Source of the DNA: Cytophagales bacterium
Lineage (GTDB): Bacteria > Bacteroidota > Bacteroidia > Cytophagales > Cytophagaceae
Direction of reading: 5' to 3'
Assembly: GCA_004294225.1 (NCBI GenBank)
Contig: REBA01000021.1
Coordinates: forward strand, 1 to 48,747
Length of the DNA: 48,747 nt
Shown: piece by piece, positions 37,309 through 45,497 of the stretch
How positions within the stretch are numbered: the stretch's first letter is position 1
Layout: each line of letters opens with the position of its first letter
Notes under the pieces: generated by a model
What the model was told of the DNA's origin: nothing
The model's input: the letters and a program-made list of their open reading frames with translations, nothing else
Database searches by the model: none
Made by a program: the position numbers and the translations under genes

Positions 37309-38448
37309 ATGAAAAATTTAATTTTGATACTTTTTATTGTCATTGGCAGTGCCTGTTATAGCCAAAATGTGAATTACAATAAAATCATCATGCCAAATAA
37401 TAGTAAAGACACCTTAGACTTTGTTGAGAAATTAATTCAATTGGCTTGGAAGAATTATCCTATCAATGAAGTAAATAGACTCAATAGAGAAGTAGCCAAA
37501 AAAGAGGTAACCCTAGCCAAGAAGTCTTGGGGAAACAACTTGCAAATTAATCTAAACGCCAATGAAGCTACCATAAATAGTGGCATATTTGCTCCTTATC
37601 AGCCTGGCTCGGCAAATCAATTTTTCCCAAGATATAATGCTGGGGTATTATTAAACATTGGAACACTAATCAGCACCCCTACTAGAGTAAAAATAGCCAA
37701 AGACGAGCTAAAGATTGCGGATGCCAATATCAATAGTGCCAAACTAGCCATTAGGGCAGAAGTTATTTCAAGATATCAAGAATATATCACTGCTATAGAA
37801 ATACTAAAGCTGAGAATAAAAGCTTCTGACGAAGCCAGTATTATTCACTTATTGGTAACTAAGAAATTTAAAAAAGGGGAAACAGACCTAGAAGAATACA
37901 ACAAATCCTTCCTGACCTTCAATAACGCTCAAGAAGGCAGAGTCAACGCAGAAAATATGGTAAGCATTACCAAGGCAAGACTAGAAGAATTGATAGGATT
38001 AAAGCTCGAGGATATTTCTAATTCTAAAATAGAAGACATTAAATCTTTTGATAAAAAAGGAGATACCATAATTACTGCAAACGGTCTAAAATATATCGTG
38101 ATAGAGCCAGGTTTCGGAGAGAAACCTAAAAATGGACAAACTGTTAAGATATATTACACAGGCAAACTCTTGAATGGAAAAGAATTTGAATCTAATACCA
38201 AAGACCCTAGCCCATTTAAATTTATACTAGGCACTAAGATGGTCATCGCTGGTTGGGATGAAGGAATCCCTCTAATGAGAGAAGGAGAAAAAGGGAAATT
38301 AATTATACCTGCTCGATTGGCTTATGGAAAGGCAGGTATCAAACAACAAATCAATCCTGATAATTATCTAATACCTCCAGATAATTTATATTCTGTTCCT
38401 CCTGATACCCCTGTAGTATTTGATATAGAATTAGTGGATATTAAATAA
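37309..38448 (+). CDS. Short TolC-like export protein fused to an FKBP-type prolyl isomerase
   Basis: A 379-residue protein with a signal peptide (1-19, ending in CYSQ). Residues about 30-232 form one TolC/outer-membrane-factor-like helical half: long amphipathic helices, 'YNAGVLLNIGTLI' strands and 'GETDLEEYN' turn. About 255-379 is an FKBP domain with IYYTGKLLNGKEFES, IAGWDEGIPLM (Trp316), ARLAYGKAG and a final FDIELVDI; it has an insertion of about 12 residues before the last strand. No stop or frameshift separates the two. Short TolC-like proteins accompany Wzc-type genes in Bacteroidota; the FKBP addition is unusual. Its stop is 2 bases from that of the convergent gene. Confidence 0.88.
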   Translation: MKNLILILFIVIGSACYSQNVNYNKIIMPNNSKDTLDFVEKLIQLAWKNYPINEVNRLNREVAKKEVTLAKKSWGNNLQINLNANEATINSGIFAPYQPGSANQFFPRYNAGVLLNIGTLISTPTRVKIAKDELKIADANINSAKLAIRAEVISRYQEYITAIEILKLRIKASDEASIIHLLVTKKFKKGETDLEEYNKSFLTFNNAQEGRVNAENMVSITKARLEELIGLKLEDISNSKIEDIKSFDKKGDTIITANGLKYIVIEPGFGEKPKNGQTVKIYYTGKLLNGKEFESNTKDPSPFKFILGTKMVIAGWDEGIPLMREGEKGKLIIPARLAYGKAGIKQQINPDNYLIPPDNLYSVPPDTPVVFDIELVDIK

Positions 38449-38450
38449 AA

Positions 38451-40460
38451 CTATTTATCCTCAATTTGCTCTGTAGCCACTTCTATGAACAATGGCAATT
38501 CACTAATCGTACATCGAAGTTTATTTTGGTTGATGGTTAATTCTTTAACTTTCCCCTTGATTTGATTGGGCTGAAGTTCGATTTGCTTTGCATATTTGTA
38601 CTGTTTGGGAATAGTTAGGCTAAAATTACTCACAACACTATTCTGGGTTGTTCCCAACCAAATGGCATAAACACTTCTGCTTCTAGATTTATAGGGCTTA
38701 AATTTGCAAATCCAAACATTTCCTTCCCTCACAAAGCCATCAAAATAGGTGTTTTGGAGCAATTCCTTTATGGTATATAGATAATGCCATACCAGTTTGG
38801 GGTAATAAGCATTTTCTTTACTCTTAGTAAGACCACAGTGCGAATAAGTCTCTTGGCTAGATTCTTCTGCATTGCGAATCATAAATTGTGCAGCACGGTC
38901 AGCACCAGCAGATAGCAATATAAAATAAGTTCTTATGAGCCATCTGGCTTGGATCTCTTCACCTGAAGTATTGCCAATCTTTGGGGCAATCTGTCTTCCT
39001 TTGGGCATATCGTCATAGCCAAATTCTGTAATCCATAATTCTTTTGAGGGCAGCTGAGCAGCACGAAATCGATGAATACGAGATATTTTTTCATACAAAC
39101 TATCCTGCTCGGGACTAATGCCTGTATCGCTCATCCCTCCTTCCACTTGAGCATTATTAGAATAATGATGAAAATTAATCACATCAAATGGGAATCGTTT
39201 GTCCTTGCGGTTGTGTTGAAACCAAAACAACATCGCCTTCAAATACTCTAAATTAAGAGTTGCTAAGCCAGACATCACCAAGTGAGCTGAACTATCTGCA
39301 TTCTTAAGCCCTATCACATTTCCCATAGATTGTTCATGCCCATCATAATCAGCACTACTCATGGCTGCATATTCATAAGGAGAAAAATAGCCCCTTCTTC
39401 CCTCCCACCATTTATCGGGCTCGTTCCAATTTTCGTAATAACTTACCCAACCTAAACCCGATAGAGGCAATTGGTTGGATGCTAATTTCAATTTCTTTGC
39501 TGATATCTTTTGGTGACCATACCTTGCTGCAAACTGATACAAATGATCTGCATGTGCTATATAAGAGGCAGGTGCAAAAGTACTCATAGTGTCTGATAAA
39601 ATTGGCTTGTATTGAAAATTCACTTTTTCTTTTTTGAACAACCAAGTTGCACTTCCTTCTAAAACTGGGCAAACGGTGTAGCCTTTCTCATGCAATTGCT
39701 TATAGAAAGCATCAAAGTTCCAACCTCCGCCTGCAATCGTGGGATTAAACTGATTTTGATTATTGGGGAAGCCAACATAAGCTTTGCCATCTCCTTCCAT
39801 CCAATTCCAACTGTGGTATTCTCTGATGAATGTAAGTGGGGCAATTTTATCCATTGGTACATCTATAAAAGAATTCGTTCCAAAAAACTGATGCATTGGG
39901 ATTGCCTTAGGTTTTAATTGAACTTCTTTCAAAGCTTGGGTAGAAAGTGGCTTACCAGAAAGAATAATTTCATTAAAATTAGATTCAGGAGATAAAATCT
40001 CTATCCTTATGAATTGTGTCACCGCTGATAGTGGTTGAGTATTCCATGCATTATATAGAGAAAGTTCCTCTGAAAAATATTGAGTCCATCGGAAAGGTTT
40101 TCCGCCACTCACACGGATAAGCCCTTTGCCATTGGTATCATAAAAATGAATCGCTGTAAGCTGATGTACAACTCCTAAATCTATCACTACACTTATAGGA
40201 TAAATCCACTGCTTATCTGAGTCTATACTCCATTTCGTTTTAGGTACTGGTAAATGCTGCTCGTCCACTATAAATGATGCATTGCCCATAGCACATTCAT
40301 TAATGAGCATATCTGATGACAATGCTATTTGAGAAGTAAACATAGGTGTCTTAGCTGAATGATTAGACTGAGATTGGCAAGATAGATGAAGTGAAAATAT
40401 CATCATTACGAGGAGGCATCTTTCAGAAAGCCTATAAAAAATAGAAATAACAATACCCAT
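38451..40460 (-). CDS. Lipoprotein glycosidase of clan-A type
   Basis: A 669-residue lipoprotein; the start at 40460 places a lipobox LHLSC at about 21-25, while the longer in-frame ATG at 40496 would put extra hydrophobic residues first. Residues about 30-175 look like a galactose-binding-like beta sandwich. The barrel (about 190-560) carries NWNEPDKWW with the acid/base Glu347 and LWITEFGYD with the nucleophile Glu479, as in GH39/GH5-like enzymes. It is on the opposite strand within the polysaccharide locus, tail to tail with the TolC-FKBP gene and divergent from another glycosidase. A role in trimming or degrading the exported glycan is inferred. Confidence 0.83.
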   Translation of the reverse strand: MGIVISIFYRLSERCLLVMMIFSLHLSCQSQSNHSAKTPMFTSQIALSSDMLINECAMGNASFIVDEQHLPVPKTKWSIDSDKQWIYPISVVIDLGVVHQLTAIHFYDTNGKGLIRVSGGKPFRWTQYFSEELSLYNAWNTQPLSAVTQFIRIEILSPESNFNEIILSGKPLSTQALKEVQLKPKAIPMHQFFGTNSFIDVPMDKIAPLTFIREYHSWNWMEGDGKAYVGFPNNQNQFNPTIAGGGWNFDAFYKQLHEKGYTVCPVLEGSATWLFKKEKVNFQYKPILSDTMSTFAPASYIAHADHLYQFAARYGHQKISAKKLKLASNQLPLSGLGWVSYYENWNEPDKWWEGRRGYFSPYEYAAMSSADYDGHEQSMGNVIGLKNADSSAHLVMSGLATLNLEYLKAMLFWFQHNRKDKRFPFDVINFHHYSNNAQVEGGMSDTGISPEQDSLYEKISRIHRFRAAQLPSKELWITEFGYDDMPKGRQIAPKIGNTSGEEIQARWLIRTYFILLSAGADRAAQFMIRNAEESSQETYSHCGLTKSKENAYYPKLVWHYLYTIKELLQNTYFDGFVREGNVWICKFKPYKSRSRSVYAIWLGTTQNSVVSNFSLTIPKQYKYAKQIELQPNQIKGKVKELTINQNKLRCTISELPLFIEVATEQIEDK

Positions 40461-40501
40461 ATTAAAAATTTGTAATAAATTAAAAACAAGCACCAAAAGA
40501 A

Positions 40502-40532
40502 TTTGAGTATCGCTTTTGATTTTCTATATTTG
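40502..40532 (+). promoter_or_regulatory. Promoter of the T9SS glycosidase gene
   Basis: TTTG (40502-40505), exactly 19 bases, then TATATTTG (40525-40532), the same perfect arrangement as at fur. The start codon is 79 bases further, leaving an unusually long leader of about 70 bases. Confidence 0.65.
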
Positions 40533-40611
40533 ATTATACTGATTTGTAGCTAACATAACAAAGATACTTTCTATTTTTTAAATCATTAGGTTCATTTAAA
40601 CTTTTACTATT

Positions 40612-42510
40612 ATGAAAACAAAACATCTCACCATTTGCCTAGTACTTTTAAGTTTAAATTGCCTTAAGCCCTCCTTTGCCCAAATCAATTTTACCGCAAA
40701 CGATAAAGTCCCTGCCTATAACAATAATTTCTTATATGGTATAGGCGGAGATTATTATGAAGGATGGAACGACGAACAATTAGCTGAAATATCCGCTGGT
40801 GCTCCCTTAAAGAAAATACCTGGTCTAGGAGTTGCTAGTCTTCGATTGGCTCTTTTCGAATACTTCCTTGAATATTGGGGCTATAATATTAGAGTCAACA
40901 CCTTTAAATACTATGAATCATTGGGGATTAAAGACAATGCCTGTATCATAGGCTACCCCATCGAAGGAACTGATAAAAATATTTTTCATAGAGAGAAAAA
41001 ATCTTATTGTGAAAAAAGATCGGAGTTATTCGAAAATATGTACACCGATATTTGGGATGGAGGTGCTAACGGAACCCCTGTGAACGACCAAAATTATTAT
41101 GCCTTATACCTTTATAAAATGGTGAATGCCTATAAAGGCAAAATCAAATTTTGGGGAGTATGGAACGAGCCAGACCTTAGTGGAAAAGGTTGGTTACCCA
41201 AGGGACAAGCAGGCAACTGGTGGGACAGCAATCCATTGCCTTGTGACATGCCCAATATCAATACTCCAATATTTAATTATATAAGGCTATTAAGAATATC
41301 TTATGAAGTGATTAAATATGTAGATCCACAATCCTATGTCTCTATAGGAGGAATAGGCTACCCTAGCTTCCTTGATGCTGTACTTAGAAATACAGACAAC
41401 CCAGACAATGGCAAAGTAAGCAATGCCTATCCACTCAAAGGAGGAGCATACTTTGACGTATTAGACTATCATAGCTACCCACATGTAGAAGGCAACATGA
41501 GATTTTGGGACAATAGTATAGGTGGCTTCAAATATATAAGACATTCCGACGAAGCTATAAAATCTATCTCCAAGAAAAAAGATGAATTTACCGAAGTACT
41601 TGCTAAATATGGATATGGTAGTACTTACCCCCAAAAAGTATGGACTATTACCGAATCTAATATTCCAAGAAAAATGACTGGAGAAGACTATGGTGGAGAA
41701 GTAGCACAAAGAAATTTTATAGTAAAAGGTGCCATTCATTGCCAAAGAAATGGAATTAGCCAATGGTATATCTACCAAACTGCAGATCGAATGAAAATAG
41801 AAGATGTAAAAGATATGAATGGTGAATTTGCGGTAATGGGACTTTATAATACACTAAAAGGAGTACAACCATATAACCAAGTAATCAATACTACAGGCAT
41901 TGCTCACAAAACAATGTCTGATGCATTACTTGGAAAAACCATTGACCTTGCCCGAACCGCACAGCTAAATCTTGGCGATAAAATAGATGGTGCAGCCTTC
42001 GTAAAAGATGGTAAATACACCTATGCACTCTGGGCAAAAACCAATACCGACAAATCAGAAGTAGCTAGTGCTACCTATTCCTTCCCTGCATCTCTAGGAA
42101 TAACTTCTCTAGAAAGAAGAAATTGGGACCAATCTAAAACAAAGCTAAGTACCAATATTAATTCTAGCAATATATCCTTAAGTTCAGAACCAATTTTTCT
42201 GATAGATAATAATACTGCCATTGCCACAGAAGATATTTTAGAAAACAATAAAATTCAACTTGATTTCTTCCCTAACCCAGCACAAGACCTTTGCAACATA
42301 AAATTCAGTATCTACCAAAATGAACCTTTAACCATAAGCATCTATGATAGCAAAGGGGTATTTATTACTAATGTTATCGAGAATATGAACACCACATCTG
42401 GGAGCTACAACTACGAATGGAATACAAGCGGATTAACCTCTGGTATATACCAATGTAAACTTAGCACTCCATCCTTCTCTATTTCTAAAAAAATAAGCGT
42501 AATTAAATAA
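40612..42510 (+). CDS. Secreted clan-A-type glycosidase with T9SS type A tail
   Basis: A 632-residue protein with signal peptide 1-23 (ending in SFAQ). The TIM barrel has FWGVWNEPD with the acid/base Glu186 and VWTITESNIP with the nucleophile Glu348. A beta domain follows (about 440-530), and residues about 545-632 form a T9SS type A sorting domain (LDFFPNPAQDLC, ISIYDSKGVF, SGIYQCKL). It is exported to the surface, whereas the divergent neighbour is lipid-anchored; both could act on the locus's polysaccharide. A 15-bp hairpin begins 4 bases after its stop. Confidence 0.87.
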   Translation: MKTKHLTICLVLLSLNCLKPSFAQINFTANDKVPAYNNNFLYGIGGDYYEGWNDEQLAEISAGAPLKKIPGLGVASLRLALFEYFLEYWGYNIRVNTFKYYESLGIKDNACIIGYPIEGTDKNIFHREKKSYCEKRSELFENMYTDIWDGGANGTPVNDQNYYALYLYKMVNAYKGKIKFWGVWNEPDLSGKGWLPKGQAGNWWDSNPLPCDMPNINTPIFNYIRLLRISYEVIKYVDPQSYVSIGGIGYPSFLDAVLRNTDNPDNGKVSNAYPLKGGAYFDVLDYHSYPHVEGNMRFWDNSIGGFKYIRHSDEAIKSISKKKDEFTEVLAKYGYGSTYPQKVWTITESNIPRKMTGEDYGGEVAQRNFIVKGAIHCQRNGISQWYIYQTADRMKIEDVKDMNGEFAVMGLYNTLKGVQPYNQVINTTGIAHKTMSDALLGKTIDLARTAQLNLGDKIDGAAFVKDGKYTYALWAKTNTDKSEVASATYSFPASLGITSLERRNWDQSKTKLSTNINSSNISLSSEPIFLIDNNTAIATEDILENNKIQLDFFPNPAQDLCNIKFSIYQNEPLTISIYDSKGVFITNVIENMNTTSGSYNYEWNTSGLTSGIYQCKLSTPSFSISKKISVIK

Positions 42511-42513
42511 TTG

Positions 42514-42546
42514 ATTTAAGCAGTCATTAAAAATGACTGCTTAAAT
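42514..42546 (+). terminator. 15-bp hairpin between glycosidase and glycosyltransferase genes
   Basis: Bases 42514-42528 and 42532-42546 are perfect complements with a 3-base loop, followed by TTTTT. This is an intrinsic-terminator shape. It ends only 17 bases before the ATG at 42564, leaving no room for a normal promoter in between. Confidence 0.8.
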
Positions 42547-42563
42547 TTTTAATCTTTTTATCT

Positions 42564-43745
42564 ATGATTATCATTAATACCATTCTTGCTTTCCTATTTT
42601 CTTATTTTCTTTTTTATATCTGCTACTTTCTTTTTTATTCTATTGCTGGCTTATTTTTCCCAAAAAACAAATTACTATATCAATCTCACCCTCACAAAGC
42701 TAAATTTTTAGTCCTCATCCCCTCTTACAAAGAAGATGAAATAATTCTTTCAACTGCTGCCAAAGCAATTGCCCATGATTATCCATCAGATAGATTTGAA
42801 GTAGCCGTAATTGCAGACAAACTGCAAGCAGCTACCATAGAAAAACTGAAAGCCATGAACTTAAGATTGGTAGAGGTGAATTTTGAAGTAAGCACCAAAG
42901 CAAAATCTATCAATAAAGCACTGGAGGTTCTACCCTCTGACTATGACTATGTGATGATATTAGATTCTGACAATATCATGGCGGCACAATGTTTAGAAAG
43001 AATTAATCACGCCATGCAAAAAGGGTTTAAAGTCGTTCAAGGACATAGGACAGCAAAAAACAAAAACACGAACTTTGCAATACTTGATGGAATTAGTGAA
43101 GAAATCAACAATCATATTTTCAGGATAGGGCATAGAGCTGTTGGCTTATCCTCTGCACTGATAGGCTCTGGAATGGCATTTGAATACAACTATTATAAAA
43201 AAATGATGTATGGAAATGAAGCTATGGGGGGAGAAGATAGAGAAGCCGAACTCAGGATATTCAAAGACCGCTTGACAATAGAATACGCAGCCAATGCAGA
43301 TATTTATGATGAGAAAGTTCAAAACCCAGAAGTATTTGCCAAACAAAGAACAAGATGGATTGCAGGTCAATTTTACTTTTTCAAAGTCCATGGCATGGAG
43401 GGACTTCGTCAATTAATAAAAGGTAACATTGATTTTTTCAACAAAGTACTACAGACACTCATTCCTCCAAGAGTTATACTCATTGGAGCATTACCATTAT
43501 TAGCCTTTGTGAGTTATTTCTTAGGGCTTAGTATATCGGCTGCTCAATGGGCAATATTATTTGTATTACTTTCTATAGCTTTCGGGCTAGCAATACCCAA
43601 AAAATACTATAATAAAGAACTGATCTTCGCACTACTACAATTGCCCTCTGCTATATTACACCTTATCAAAGGAATATTAAAAATCGGCAAAGCACATCAA
43701 ACCAATTTTCACACCCCCCATACTACAAAAGACATTCAAGAATAA
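42564..43745 (+). CDS. Membrane GT2 glycosyltransferase with processive-synthase motifs
   Basis: This is probably the polysaccharide-building enzyme of the locus, transferring sugars from nucleotide sugars at the inner membrane. Of 393 residues, one or two helices at about 3-32 precede the GT-A domain: LVLIPSYKED, ILDSDN with the metal-binding Asp134-x-Asp136, GEDRE (224-225) as the base, and QRTRW (261-265), the QxxRW acceptor motif of cellulose and hyaluronan synthases. Two or three helices end the protein (about 300-370). It is shorter than full synthases, which have more helices and, for bacterial cellulose, a PilZ domain. No sugar can be assigned. Confidence 0.9.
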   Translation: MIIINTILAFLFSYFLFYICYFLFYSIAGLFFPKNKLLYQSHPHKAKFLVLIPSYKEDEIILSTAAKAIAHDYPSDRFEVAVIADKLQAATIEKLKAMNLRLVEVNFEVSTKAKSINKALEVLPSDYDYVMILDSDNIMAAQCLERINHAMQKGFKVVQGHRTAKNKNTNFAILDGISEEINNHIFRIGHRAVGLSSALIGSGMAFEYNYYKKMMYGNEAMGGEDREAELRIFKDRLTIEYAANADIYDEKVQNPEVFAKQRTRWIAGQFYFFKVHGMEGLRQLIKGNIDFFNKVLQTLIPPRVILIGALPLLAFVSYFLGLSISAAQWAILFVLLSIAFGLAIPKKYYNKELIFALLQLPSAILHLIKGILKIGKAHQTNFHTPHTTKDIQE

Positions 43746-43945
43746 GGCTACATTATGGAACATTAGTAGCTTTTGAACAGAAAAATTTAAGATAAATATG
43801 TTTCATTAAATCGTTTGAATCATAGAAATAGAACAAATTTATACAGGATGTCTTGCACAAGGTGCATAATATATAGTTCTAAACTATTTGAACTAACAGA
43901 ATAGGTATGCCCTTCAACAATGCTTTGATTAAATTCAAAATACAG

Positions 43946-44458
43946 TTAAGGATATACCGCAATTGCTTCTATTTCTATAAGCCAGTCGGGGTTTACTAAA
44001 GAATGCACACCTAAAGTAGCTCTGGCCGTCTTAATAGTATTCTGCTCATTATTAAAGAACATTCCATAAGCCTCGTTCCATCCTATAAAATCTGCTTTAT
44101 TGTCCTTGAATTTATCTATTGCAACGTAGGCCCTTAAAAAAATAACATCTTTAAGCGATAAGCCTTCTTTAAGAAGCACTTCTTCAATGTTCTTTAGAGT
44201 GCTAATGGCTTGGATTTTTGTATCTCCATACCTATTTCTTTGTCCCACAGTAGCGGTAGAATCTTGAATAGAAGGCACTAGACCACTAGTAAAAAGGAAA
44301 GCTTTATCTTTTGGCACAGCTACCGAAGAAAGAATAGGCGACTTTAAATCGCCTATTCTAACTACAGCAATTGGAACCTTCATGGACTGAGCGAAGGAAA
44401 AAATCTTCCCAAAAAATAAAAAAATAAAAAATAAAAAATACTTAAAAAACATGTTCAT
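43946..44458 (-). CDS. Exported RidA/YjgF-family protein
   Basis: This is probably an imine/enamine deaminase. The 170 residues include a signal peptide (1-24, ending in SFAQ), unusual because classical RidA is cytoplasmic. The core has LFTSGLVPS, 'TKIQAISTLKNIEEVLLKEG', 'VIFLRAYVAI' and ATLGVHSLVNPDWLIEIEAIA, with the family's conserved Arg just before ATLGV and the Glu of IEIEAIA. A glycine-rich RidA signature is only partly kept. Its start lies 3 bases after the Hint-protein stop, so it is surely co-transcribed. In this setting it would hydrolyse imino products of the oxidase at 45498 (inference). Confidence 0.88.
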   Translation of the reverse strand: MNMFFKYFLFFIFLFFGKIFSFAQSMKVPIAVVRIGDLKSPILSSVAVPKDKAFLFTSGLVPSIQDSTATVGQRNRYGDTKIQAISTLKNIEEVLLKEGLSLKDVIFLRAYVAIDKFKDNKADFIGWNEAYGMFFNNEQNTIKTARATLGVHSLVNPDWLIEIEAIAVYP

Positions 44459-44461
44459 GCT

Positions 44462-45481
44462 TTACTTAGGTAGTACTACAGTTTTATTAATAAGATAATT
44501 TGAATTATGCTCTGTTCTTATGTTATAGACCGCATCAACTTTTCTGTAATTTCTCATCGTTTTTACTACCACAAATTCTTTAAAGGAATTGGTAGCAGAT
44601 TCGAAGCAAATCACCACATCGCCTTCTTCAATATTTCCTAATTTTCTCTGCCCTTTAGTGGTAAAAATAGGATGATTATTAGTTGCTTCTATTTCTGTAG
44701 TTTCAAAAGCAATGTCAATTACCGAAGCAAATATGGATTCTTTAGGTTGTAGAATCACCTTGCTGATGTCAAAAATACCGTGATGAACAATCAATTTATT
44801 TACCTTAGTAAATTTTAATTTAGGCTGTTCTCCTTTGTAGGAAATCAAAATATCTTTTTTATTAATTTTTGAAATAGGAACTTCCGTTTTGTTGTTCAAC
44901 ATTACCATGGCATTTTCTGGAAAACAAAACTCGTACTCATCACTTTTAGAACTTAGGGCACCAGCTCCTCCTGCTCCCATGAGCGATGATAACTCTTTCC
45001 CTAACACGAATGCTACAGTAGAAGAAAAACCATATTCAAGCTTGTCTGCATCTTTGAGTTCATCGATATACATACCCCAAACTACCTTATCTGAAAGTGC
45101 ATTAGGAATATATAAATTATACGATTTGGTGGTTTTTGAATTTTTATAGACCGCCAATAATCCTAAGTCTTTTTTATCTTTAGAATCAGATATTTTAAAT
45201 AAAAAAATCTTTCTTTCCATACCATCACTAAAGTTGAACACATAAGGTGGCTTCATCTCAAATCGATCGAGCACAAAGCCATTGTCAAGCTTTAGATAAG
45301 TATCTTTTTCTAAATCTTTAAATTTATAGTTTTTTAAAAGCAAACATTCTTGAGTAGTTATTCCTTTTATTTTAGAAGCATCTTGTGCACTGATACTTTC
45401 CAAAATAAATGGAACTATCATTAAAATAATCAGAATAAAAAGTGTTTTAATTTTTGAAGTTTTTGTAATTGTAGTTTTCAT
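44462..45481 (-). CDS. Exported protein ending in a Hint (hedgehog/intein-type) domain
   Basis: A 339-residue protein, start chosen at 45481 where the signal peptide begins (about 1-33, ending in SISAQ). Residues 34-185 are an unrecognised beta-rich domain with a 'LMGAGGAGALSS' linker. A Hint domain follows from Cys186: CFPENAMVML as block A, TNNHPIFT (267-274) as the TxxH block B, then 'LGNIEEGD' and VYNIRTEHNSNYLINKTVV near the end. The terminal His-Asn and following nucleophile of inteins are absent; the chain stops at VVLPK. It can therefore catalyse an N-S acyl shift at Phe185-Cys186 but not splicing, as in hedgehog-type or BIL domains. It sits between the oxidase (gap 16) and RidA (gap 3). 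Confidence 0.85.
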   Translation of the reverse strand: MKTTITKTSKIKTLFILIILMIVPFILESISAQDASKIKGITTQECLLLKNYKFKDLEKDTYLKLDNGFVLDRFEMKPPYVFNFSDGMERKIFLFKISDSKDKKDLGLLAVYKNSKTTKSYNLYIPNALSDKVVWGMYIDELKDADKLEYGFSSTVAFVLGKELSSLMGAGGAGALSSKSDEYEFCFPENAMVMLNNKTEVPISKINKKDILISYKGEQPKLKFTKVNKLIVHHGIFDISKVILQPKESIFASVIDIAFETTEIEATNNHPIFTTKGQRKLGNIEEGDVVICFESATNSFKEFVVVKTMRNYRKVDAVYNIRTEHNSNYLINKTVVLPK

Positions 45482-45497
45482 AATTAAATTTTTAAAA

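Noticed and set aside
43856..43875. Small hairpin (TGCAC / GTGCA) after the glycosyltransferase gene as a terminator
   Set aside because: The stem is only 5 bp with a 3-base loop and no T run follows.
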